NCBI RefSeq assembly: GCF_004124325.1
Contig: NZ_QBDT01000001.1
Coordinates: forward strand, 806,001-870,000
Direction: 5' to 3'
DNA: 64,000 nt
From: Streptomyces sp. L2
GTDB taxonomy: Bacteria; Actinomycetota; Actinomycetes; Streptomycetales; Streptomycetaceae
Shown here: positions 54,857-64,000 of the stretch, one piece after another
How positions within the stretch are numbered: position 1 is the first letter of the stretch
Layout: each line of letters starts with the position of its first letter
Translations under genes and position numbers: made by a program
Notes under the pieces: generated by a model
What the model saw: the letters and a program-made list of their open reading frames with translations, nothing else
Databases searched by the model: none
What the model was told of the DNA's origin: nothing

Positions 54857-55516
54857 TCAGGACGTGTGCGCCACCGCGTCCAGATGGGGCAGGTGGTGGT
54901 CGAGGCGCTCCCGCTTGGTCCGCAGATAGGTGATGTTGCTCTCGCACGGCTCGATCAGCAGCGGCACCTGCTCGGCGACCTGGACTCCGTGCCGTACCAG
55001 GGCCTCCCGCTTGCGCGGGTTGTTCGACATCAGCCGCACCGAGCGGACGCCCAGGTCCTGGAGTATCTCGGCGGCCACCCGGTAGTCGCGGGCGTCGACG
55101 GGCAGTCCGAGGGCCAGGTTCGCCTCCACCGTGTCCAGGCCCTCCGCCTGCAGGGCCATCGCGCGAAGCTTGGCCAGCAGGCCGATGCCGCGGCCCTCGT
55201 GGCCCCGGAGGTAGACGACGATGCCGCTGCCCTCGGCGACGACGGCGCGCAGCGCGGACGCCAGCTGGTCGCCGCACTCGCAGTGCCGGGAGCCGAACGC
55301 GTCCCCGGTCAGGCATTCCGAGTGCAGCCGGGTCAGGACGTTCTCCGCGCCGATGTCGCCGTACACGAGCGCGACCTGTTCGTCACCGCGGTCGTGGTCC
55401 AGATAGCCCACCGCTTCGAAATCGCCGTACACGGTGGGCAATGGCGCATTCACGACGCGTTCCGCGCCGCGGTGGCGCGGGGACTTCTTGCCGAGGACAC
55501 CGATGTTTTCTGTCAT
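54857..55516 (-). CDS. GTP cyclohydrolase II, FAPy-forming type (Met120)
   Basis: A protein of 219 aa, the RibA fold only. Zinc ligands C68, C79 and C81 are present, as are the VVYLRGHEGRGIGLLAKLRA loop and the C-terminal VRLMSNNPRKREAL. At residue 120 (LRAM-ALQ) it has Met where classical enzymes have Tyr (E. coli IRAYALQ). The same M120 switch in S. coelicolor SCO6655 makes the enzyme open the GTP ring but not remove the formyl carbon, giving FAPy. The ATG codon for M120 is at 55157-55159. AGGAA precedes the start. It is divergent from a creatininase-family gene across only 38 bp, so it belongs with that gene, not with a riboflavin operon. Confidence 0.93.
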   Translation of the reverse strand: MTENIGVLGKKSPRHRGAERVVNAPLPTVYGDFEAVGYLDHDRGDEQVALVYGDIGAENVLTRLHSECLTGDAFGSRHCECGDQLASALRAVVAEGSGIVVYLRGHEGRGIGLLAKLRAMALQAEGLDTVEANLALGLPVDARDYRVAAEILQDLGVRSVRLMSNNPRKREALVRHGVQVAEQVPLLIEPCESNITYLRTKRERLDHHLPHLDAVAHTS

Positions 55517-55554
55517 GATCTGATTCCTAAGCAGAGACGAAAGGCCGTGAAGAG

Positions 55555-56343
55555 ATGACTGGTTCGGGCGCTGGGCCGGCGAGTGACGGGCCGTGGCCGA
55601 CGGCGGGCGGGCTGGTGCCGACGGACACCACGGAAGACGTACGGACGCGGACGGCGGGCGTTTCAACTCAGGTGGCCGTCCTTCCCGTCGGCAGTTTCGA
55701 ACAGCACGGCCCCCACCTTCCGCTGGCGACCGACACACTCGTCGCGTGCGCGGTGGCGCGGGAGATCGCCGCCGCGTACCCGGTGCACCTCCTTCCTCCG
55801 GTGACGGTCTCCTGCTCGCACGAGCACGCCGGCTGGCCGGGGACCGTCAGCATCTCCGCGGTGACCCTGCACGCGGTGGTCCGGGACATCGCCGACTCGC
55901 TGCGCCGCTCCGGTGTCGGCGCGCTCGTCGTGGTGAACGGCCACGGCGGCAACTATGTGCTGGGCAACGTCGTTCAGGAAGCCTCCGCGCGCGGGGAGCG
56001 GATGGCGCTGTTCCCGGCCGCCGAGGACTGGGAGACGGCGCGGGAGCGGGCCGGGGTGCGGACCTCGCTGCTCACCGACATGCACGCCGGGGAGATCGAG
56101 ACCTCGATTCTGCTGCACGCTCACCCCGAATTCGTCCGCCCTGGATATGAGTCCGCTGATTTCACCGCGGACGACCGCCGTCATCTGCTCACCGTCGGAA
56201 TGTCCGCCTATACCGGATCGGGTGTCATCGGCCGTCCTTCCCTGGGTTCGGCGGAAAAAGGGAAGGAACTGCTGGCGAGCCTCACGGAATCGTTCGGCGC
56301 GTACGCCGAGTTGCTCACCTCGCCGCAGGCCGAACGCGAGTAG
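55555..56343 (+). CDS. creatininase-family amidohydrolase, likely FAPy deformylase
   Basis: A protein of 262 aa. The metal-binding signatures of the family are visible: LPVGSFEQHGPHLPLATDT, NGHGGN and DMHAGEIETS. Family members hydrolyse cyclic amides and formamides; archaeal ArfB and the S. coelicolor neighbour of SCO6655 act on FAPy, so removal of the formyl group to give the diaminopyrimidine is the best prediction. The last 136 nt overlap the convergent flippase-like gene and are AT-richer than the rest. Confidence 0.85.
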   Translation: MTGSGAGPASDGPWPTAGGLVPTDTTEDVRTRTAGVSTQVAVLPVGSFEQHGPHLPLATDTLVACAVAREIAAAYPVHLLPPVTVSCSHEHAGWPGTVSISAVTLHAVVRDIADSLRRSGVGALVVVNGHGGNYVLGNVVQEASARGERMALFPAAEDWETARERAGVRTSLLTDMHAGEIETSILLHAHPEFVRPGYESADFTADDRRHLLTVGMSAYTGSGVIGRPSLGSAEKGKELLASLTESFGAYAELLTSPQAERE

Positions 56344-57500
56344 CCGGGCTGGGCGGTGGCGGGACCGTGGCCGTCGGCCTGCGCGCCGGCGCGCAGGCCG
56401 GCGTACCAGCGGGCGACGAGGACGGCGGCGCCGGGCAGGCTCGCCACGAAGCTGAGGACGCCGTACACCACGGCGACCGCGACGCCGCTGCTCGCGCCGA
56501 GTCCGGCCGCGCCGAACGCCCAGGCGGCGACGCCCTCCCGGGGGCCGAAGCCGCCGACGTTCAGCGGCAGGCCCATGGCGGCCAGGGCGAGGACCGCGAG
56601 CGGCACCAGCACCGGCAGGGGCGCGGCGACGCCCGCCACCCGGGCCGCCACCACGAACGTGGCCAGGTGTCCGGCGAGGACGACGCCGGAGGCCAGCGCG
56701 ACGCCGGGACCGTTGCGCCGGGACAGCAGACCCTCGCGGGCCTCGCCGAGGAAGGTGCGCAGGGCGCCCGCGCGGCGCGAGGGGGCGCGGTTCATGCGGA
56801 CGGCCAGGACGACGGCGGCCACCCCCGCGGCGGCCAGCGCGGCCGGCGCGGCGACGGCGCGGGCCTCGTCCCGCACCGGGGACGGCAGTGCCAGCAGCAC
56901 CACCGTGCCGAAGACGGTGAGCGCGATCTGCCCGGCGACGCGCTCCAGGACGACGGCCTTCACCCCGCGCCGCACGTCACCGGTGCTCTGCCCGTGCCGT
57001 ACCGCCCGGTGCACGTCTCCGAGCACTCCGCCGGGCAGGGCCGCGTTGAGGAACAGCGCCCGGTAGTAGTCGGCGACGGCGCCGCGCAACGACAACCGGA
57101 TCCGCAGCCCCCGTGCCACCAACTGCCAGCGCCAGGCGCTCAGGACGGTGGTGACGGCACCGATCCCGACGGCCGCGAGCAGGGCCGGCGCGTCGATCCG
57201 CCGCAGCCCGTCGACCAGCACGCCCGTACCGAGCCGCCACAGCAGGGCCGAGAGGATGACGACTCCGACGAGGGTGCCGAAGTGGGTCCGCAGGGCACGG
57301 AGTTCGAGGCGGGGACGGCGGCGCCCTGCGGGCGCGTCGAGCGGCGGCGTCGGGAATGCGGAGCCGGTGGAGGTCGCCGCCGGGGCCTGTGCGGCCGGGG
57401 CCTTCGGAGTGGCCGCCGGCGAGGTGGCCATCGGCTCTGGGCCGGCCTGCGAGTCCGTGCTCCGCGGGCCGGGGTCGGCCCTCACCAGCTGGGCGCTCAT
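56208..57500 (-). CDS. LPG-synthase-TM / flippase-like (UPF0104) membrane protein
   Basis: A protein of 430 aa. After a Pro/Ala-rich cytoplasmic N-terminus (about 65 residues) come six to eight transmembrane helices with the family segments YYRALFLNAALPGGVLGDVHRAVRHG and GLPLNVGGFGPREGVAAWAFGAAGLG. The group includes the membrane half of lysylphosphatidylglycerol synthase and putative lipid flippases. The last about 45 residues (after QPGYSR) are read antisense to the creatininase gene and look unstructured. The start overlaps the methyltransferase stop (ATGA). Confidence 0.85.
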   Translation of the reverse strand: MSAQLVRADPGPRSTDSQAGPEPMATSPAATPKAPAAQAPAATSTGSAFPTPPLDAPAGRRRPRLELRALRTHFGTLVGVVILSALLWRLGTGVLVDGLRRIDAPALLAAVGIGAVTTVLSAWRWQLVARGLRIRLSLRGAVADYYRALFLNAALPGGVLGDVHRAVRHGQSTGDVRRGVKAVVLERVAGQIALTVFGTVVLLALPSPVRDEARAVAAPAALAAAGVAAVVLAVRMNRAPSRRAGALRTFLGEAREGLLSRRNGPGVALASGVVLAGHLATFVVAARVAGVAAPLPVLVPLAVLALAAMGLPLNVGGFGPREGVAAWAFGAAGLGASSGVAVAVVYGVLSFVASLPGAAVLVARWYAGLRAGAQADGHGPATAQPGYSRSACGEVSNSAYAPNDSVRLASSSFPFSAEPREGRPMTPDPV

Positions 57501-58758
57501 GCCGGGCCGCCTTCGGGGCCGGGCAGGGCCAGCAGGTCGTCGTGGTGGACGACGACGTGCAGGTCGCCGGACGCGCAGGCGGCCAGGCGGTCCTGGAGGT
57601 AGCGTTCGGCGCGCTCGTCCAGGTCAGGCCGCTGTTCGACGGCCGCGCCCACCCAGCCGCGCAGCCACTGCGCGGTCAGCGCGGCCTCCCCGGGGCCGAG
57701 CCACCAGGCGCTCGGCAGGACCCGCACCGTCGCCCCACGTCCGGTGAACGCCTCCCTCGCCGCGTTCACCGCGTCCGGTCCGAGCAGTCCGCCGCGCCGC
57801 TGGTGGGCGTTGAACGCGTCCATGATCTCGGCGTCCAGCGGGTCTGCCGGGCCGAGTTCGACGCGCCCGGCGACGGACAGGGTGAGGAGCGCCGGGCAGC
57901 CGGCCCCGGTGCAGGCGTCCGCCAAGGTCTCGACCTCCTCCCGGGTGAGCACGTCCAGCAGGGCCGACGCGGTCACCAGCGAGGCGCCGGCCAGCGCGTC
58001 CGCGGTCAGCCGGGACACGTCGGCGCGCCGTGTCTCGACGGTGACCCGGCTGCCGTCGGCGGCGGCCTTCGGGGAGCCGGCGGCGGCGAAGTGCAGCAGA
58101 TAGGGGTCGCGGTCGTGCAGCACCCAGTGCTGGGCGCCGTCGAGGCGGGGGGCGAGCCACCGGCCCATCGACCCGGTCCCGCATCCCAGATCGTGGACGA
58201 CGATCCCGCCGGCCCGGCCGGACAGCCTGGTCCTGAGCAGATCCAGCGATTCCTCCGCCCGGGCGGCCGCGTCGGCCCCTTCCCGCAGCCGCAGCCACTC
58301 GGGCGCATACCGCGCGGGCTCCTCCTCGGCCCCCTCCCGCAGCCGTACGGTCGCCCGCTCCCCGGGGCGGATGACGGGCCCGGCCCCGGCGATCACCTCG
58401 GGGGCACCGCCTCCGGCACCCGACTCAGCGCCGCCGCCCCCGCCACCCGGCGTCGGCACACCAGACCCCGAGTCCGCCTCAGGAGCACCCGAACCCGCGC
58501 CCGCCCCGGGGGCACTCGCCCAGGCGATCAGCCCCGCAGCGCCGCCACCGGCCACGGACTGAGCGGCACCGCCACCGGCCACCGACCCGCCCGCGTCGCC
58601 ACCGGGCGCCGACTCACCCGTGCCGCTTGCCGAGAGCGTCCCGGCGGCGCCGGAGCCGGCATCCCTCTCGGGTGCCTCTCCCCCGGTGTCCCGGGTGAAC
58701 TCCGCCGCGCTCGGGCCCGGCTGGGTCGGGACCTGGCCGGTTGCCGGTCTCGTGTGCC

Positions 58759-58762
<4 letters not shown>
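57497..58762 (-). CDS. class I SAM-dependent methyltransferase with a Gly/Ala-rich N-terminal extension
   Basis: A protein of 421 aa. The catalytic fold begins near 195 with VVHDLGCGTGSMGRWLAPRL (motif I), HDRDPYLL and ETRRADVSRL; the C-terminal half ends GDLHVVVHHDDLLAL. Residues about 15-145 are a low-complexity Gly/Ala/Ser segment of GGGAAQSVAGGGAAG type, unusual for the family and likely disordered. The substrate is unknown; the cluster suggests a pyrimidine, pterin or lipid-linked acceptor. Both ends overlap neighbours by 4 nt, so it is within one operon. Confidence 0.84.
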
Positions 58763-61548
<2,786 letters not shown>

Positions 61549-61655
61549 CGGCATCCTCCTGAACGATCGGGAAGTGGTTCACGTACCGAGATGTGCACAG
61601 GCCGCGCACAGTACGCGGCGTTGATCGACTCTGTCACTCGGCCGGAGGGTGAGCG

Positions 61656-62471
61656 GTGGCCCTGAACAACACGTTTGACGCGAGGCTCCAGCAGGAGACC
61701 GCTGTGGGAGCGGGCATCCAGATCCTGCTGCTGGCCCTGCTCGGCGCGGCGATCGGGCTGGGCCCGGCGGGCTGGCTGACCGGCCTGGTCTTCGCGGTCG
61801 CGACCTGGGCGGTCCTCTCCCGCGCCGTGCACCGCTCCCGGCTGAGTTCCTTCGGGCCCGCGAACCGGGTCACGCTCGGCCGGGCCACGCTGGTCGGCGG
61901 GGTGACGGCGCTGGTCGCCGACTCCTTCGACGGCTCGCCGCCGGTCACCCTGCTGGTGGCCCTGACCGCCGTGGCCCTGCTCCTGGACGGCGTCGACGGC
62001 AAGGTGGCCCGCCGCACCGGTACGTCGACCGCGCTGGGCGCCCGGTTCGACATGGAGGTCGACGCGTTCCTGATCCTGGTGCTCAGCGTGTACGTGTCCA
62101 CGCAACTGGGCGTGTGGGTACTGCTGATCGGCGGCATGCGCTACGCGTTCGTCGCCGCCGCCCGTGTCGCTCCGTGGCTGAACGCCCCGCTTCCGCCCTC
62201 CTTCGCCCGCAAGACGGTCGCCGCGCTCCAGGGCATCTGCCTCCTGCTCGCCGGATCCCAACTCCTGCCGTACGCGGCGAACCTGACCGTCGTGGCGCTG
62301 TCACTGGCCTCGCTGGTGTGGTCGTTCGGCCGGGACGTGCTGTGGCTGCGCCGCACCGCACGGACGGCGGTGGGGGTCACGGCCGCGGCCGCGGCCGCAG
62401 TCGCCGAACGGCCGGATCCCGAGCGCGCGGCTTCCGAGCCGACGGCGGTCCTGGAGCCGGCGGCCCGCTGA
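61656..62471 (+). CDS. CDP-alcohol phosphatidyltransferase family protein
   Basis: A protein of 271 aa with about six transmembrane helices. The full CAPT motif DGVDGKVARR-x7-G-x3-D-x3-D spans residues 111-136. Such enzymes transfer a phosphoalcohol from a CDP-activated donor to an acceptor alcohol, as in phospholipid synthesis. Divergent from the MDR gene across 107 bp, it may add a lipid or a phosphorylated headgroup in the same pathway. The start is GTG 61656 with GGAGGG upstream. The tail is Ala/Glu/Pro-rich. Confidence 0.87.
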   Translation: MALNNTFDARLQQETAVGAGIQILLLALLGAAIGLGPAGWLTGLVFAVATWAVLSRAVHRSRLSSFGPANRVTLGRATLVGGVTALVADSFDGSPPVTLLVALTAVALLLDGVDGKVARRTGTSTALGARFDMEVDAFLILVLSVYVSTQLGVWVLLIGGMRYAFVAAARVAPWLNAPLPPSFARKTVAALQGICLLLAGSQLLPYAANLTVVALSLASLVWSFGRDVLWLRRTARTAVGVTAAAAAAVAERPDPERAASEPTAVLEPAAR

Positions 62472-62520
62472 GTACGACGGAGGGTGCGGGCCGGCTCACG
62501 GGGGCCCGCTGAGCACGACG
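62462..62520. repeat. 18-bp direct repeat across the CDP-alcohol gene stop
   Basis: GGCCCGCTGAGTACGACG (62462-62479) recurs with one change at 62503-62520, 41 bp apart, so the stop codon region is duplicated. Confidence 0.7.
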
Positions 62521-62521
62521 A

Positions 62522-62554
62522 GGGGGCGGGCCCGTTCATGCCGGGCCCGCCCCC
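62522..62554. terminator. terminator hairpin with a short T-tract
   Basis: Perfect 13-bp arms (GGGGGCGGGCCCG and complement) with a 7-nt loop are followed by TTT, between the phosphatidyltransferase and the convergent YcnI gene. Confidence 0.88.
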
Positions 62555-62575
62555 TTTACTCGTGCCATCCGCCCG

Positions 62576-63316
62576 CTAGGCTCGCCCCCCGCGGCCTCGG
62601 ACGACCGCGAACCCGGCGGCGGCAAGCCCCAGCGCGCCGACGACCAGCCCGGCGATGCCGAGCCCGCGTGCGGTGGAGTCACTCGCCGCGGCGGCCTTGG
62701 CCGTCGTGCCGTCACCGGCCTTCGAGGTGCTCTCCGGCCCACCCGTGGAGGCTGCCGAACCGGCCCCGCCCGCCCCGGCCGTGAGCTTCAGCGCCGGTGC
62801 GGGGTTCTCCGGCTCCTCTCCTCCGGCCGGCTCCTCGATCCAGCGGACGACCTTGCCGTCGGAGTAGGTCTGCAGCGTCTTGAACGTCAGCGTGCCGGTG
62901 TCGTCGGGCAGTTGGCCGAAGGCGACGTCGAAGTCCTCGTACTGTCCGGCGCCGATCTTCCCGCCGGTCCAGGTGATCTCGGAGACGGCGTCGGTGATGG
63001 TGCCGTCGTCGGTCTTGACCGGCTTCTTCAGCTTGGCGGTGGTCACCTTGGCCGTCCAGCCGTCCTGCGGGTGGACCAGGACGCCGAGGACCGGGTGGTC
63101 GGTGGGCAGGAAGACCTGCACCTTGGTGGTGGAGGCGGAGTCCTCCTCGTTGGGGACGCGGAAGGTGAGTACGCCGTCGGTGGCCCCCTTCGCGTAGCTC
63201 TCCGGGTGGACGGTGACGTGCGCGGAGGCGACCCCGGCGGCGGCGAACAGCCCCGCCGCGGCCAGGGCGGTGACAGTGCCGGCACGGCGCAGGGTGGTGC
63301 TGATGGACTGGGACAT
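62576..63316 (-). CDS. YcnI-family copper-associated membrane protein (DUF1775)
   Basis: A protein of 246 aa. The signal peptide ends ASA before His33, which would be the mature N-terminal copper-binding His (AHVTVHPE). The DUF1775 beta domain has VPNEEDSASTTKVQVFLP and DDGTITDAVSEITWTGGKI; an Ala/Ser/Gly linker and one C-terminal membrane helix follow. The family binds Cu(II) at the cell surface. The neighbour is a Met/His-rich membrane protein, supporting a copper function. Confidence 0.88.
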   Translation of the reverse strand: MSQSISTTLRRAGTVTALAAAGLFAAAGVASAHVTVHPESYAKGATDGVLTFRVPNEEDSASTTKVQVFLPTDHPVLGVLVHPQDGWTAKVTTAKLKKPVKTDDGTITDAVSEITWTGGKIGAGQYEDFDVAFGQLPDDTGTLTFKTLQTYSDGKVVRWIEEPAGGEEPENPAPALKLTAGAGGAGSAASTGGPESTSKAGDGTTAKAAAASDSTARGLGIAGLVVGALGLAAAGFAVVRGRGGRA

Positions 63317-63364
63317 GGGTGAGTGGATCTCCGTACGGGTGACGTGTGCGGGTGGTCGGTTCGG

Positions 63365-63991
63365 CTACGCCACCGTCACCGGGGGCCCACGACGACTCAC
63401 CGCGTGCCGGAGCAGGGCCGGACGGTACGGCGCCGGTCCGTCGGGCGTACCAACGGCCCGCCTGTCGCTCTCGGGCAGCGGTGCGTCCCGCCACCAGGCG
63501 ACGAGCCCGGGCACGAGCCGGCCGGCCCGCCGCAGCAACGCCCACAGCGCGGCCTCACCGCGCCGCAGCAGCCAGGAGGCGAGGAGGGCGGCGAGCAGAT
63601 GGGCGGCGGAGGCGTGCCCGGTGAGGGCATGGGCGGTGACCGCGTGGCCGGTGTGCGCGGCCGGCGTCCCCATCCCCGGCATCATGTGGCCGGCCATGAC
63701 GGAATCGCCCATGGAACGGCCGGACATGCCCGCCCCGGCGTGGGCCGCTGCGCTGATCCGGGACGCCGCGTCGAAGGCGACGTGCAGCCCCGCCTGCGTG
63801 AGCAGCATGGCCGCCCCGATCCCGGCGAGCGACCGCTCACGTCCGCCGAGCAGCCAGCACACCGCGGACACGGCGAGGAACCCGGCCCCGTCGGCCCACA
63901 GCGGCGGCAGATCCCCCATCGCGAGCCCGTGCCCGGCGGCGGCCAGCAGCACGCACACCGCGGCGAACACCGCGGCCCGCAGGCTCCGCAC
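63365..63991 (-). CDS. Met/His-rich membrane protein, possible copper function (start may lie beyond window)
   Basis: The visible protein is 208 aa with about five hydrophobic helices and a central Met/His-rich loop (GAGMSGRSMGDSVMAGHMMPGMG and several HTGHAVTAH-type residues), typical of copper-handling membrane proteins encoded beside YcnI. No catalytic motif is seen. GTG 63991 is possible but the frame stays open to the window edge, so the true start may be upstream. The C-terminus is Arg/Pro-rich. Confidence 0.65.
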   Translation of the reverse strand: MRSLRAAVFAAVCVLLAAAGHGLAMGDLPPLWADGAGFLAVSAVCWLLGGRERSLAGIGAAMLLTQAGLHVAFDAASRISAAAHAGAGMSGRSMGDSVMAGHMMPGMGTPAAHTGHAVTAHALTGHASAAHLLAALLASWLLRRGEAALWALLRRAGRLVPGLVAWWRDAPLPESDRRAVGTPDGPAPYRPALLRHAVSRRGPPVTVA

Positions 63992-64000
63992 GGCCGCCGA

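Noticed and set aside
54857..55516. Riboflavin biosynthesis gene
   Set aside because: No ribB, ribD, ribE or ribH neighbours, no DHBP synthase domain, and Met120 argues for FAPy output.
4143..58310. Recurring GCATAC/GTATGC and GTATAC motifs inside and between genes
   Set aside because: A rough count (about 14 and 5) matches what the base composition predicts over both strands, so there is no enrichment to explain.

Overview
High GC, GC-rich third codon positions, frequent GTG starts and the gene families present (SARP/BTAD regulator, OpcA, DUF2510 proteins, PPOX-class enzyme, CebR-like operator) point to a Streptomyces chromosome. From memory, the gene order between about 42 and 62 kb resembles the S. 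coelicolor SCO6650-SCO6665 region; a synteny search is needed to confirm this. No rRNA, tRNA, CRISPR array, prophage, transposase or PKS/NRPS gene was seen.

Layout. 0-12 kb: 3' end of an ATP-dependent DNA ligase, a formaldehyde-dehydrogenase-like zinc enzyme carrying a 36-bp in-frame palindromic insertion, a DUF3048 lipoprotein, an SDR, a large AAA/TPR regulator-like protein without the usual LuxR HTH, a DUF2510 membrane protein, and a TetR gene divergent from a PAP2/DMT pair across a 16-bp-period repeat array. 12-22 kb: a scramblase-like protein, a Tat-exported phospholipase C, a 1332-residue SARP-NB-ARC-TPR regulator with a 42-bp minisatellite in its linker, a VanX-like D,D-dipeptidase, an ECF sigma factor and a secreted NlpC/P60 hydrolase. 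22-30 kb: an alpha-glucan utilisation locus made of a secreted GH87-type alpha-1,3-glucanase, a GH13 alpha-glucosidase, two ABC permeases, a binding protein and a LacI repressor with candidate operators. 30-42 kb: a stand-alone MmyB-type domain, an XRE/ImmA-like pair, a phosphopantetheinyl transferase overlapping a phosphoesterase, a GNAT, an orphan ATP-grasp protein, a GH4 glycosidase and a flavoprotein-TPR fusion. 42-53 kb: a secreted GH16 beta-glucanase with a CebR-like box, an AraC regulator and the compact pentose-phosphate operon tkt-tal-zwf-opcA-pgi-gnd. 53-64 kb: a PPOX-like enzyme, a serine hydrolase, then the most interesting block, and finally a copper-type YcnI protein and a Met/His-rich membrane protein.

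The 54.9-62.5 kb block is the best candidate for an undescribed system. It holds a GTP cyclohydrolase II carrying Met at the residue (120) that makes SCO6655-type enzymes stop at the formylamino-pyrimidine FAPy, a divergent creatininase-family enzyme that could deformylate FAPy, and an end-overlapping run of a degenerate PTPS/QueD T-fold protein, a GT4 glycosyltransferase, a methyltransferase and a membrane flippase-like protein. This run is preceded by a non-zinc MDR dehydrogenase and a leader with mutually exclusive stems, and flanked by a divergent CDP-alcohol phosphatidyltransferase. The gene set suggests diversion of GTP into a pyrimidine- or pterin-related, glycosylated, possibly lipid-linked product. 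The product itself cannot be read from the sequence.
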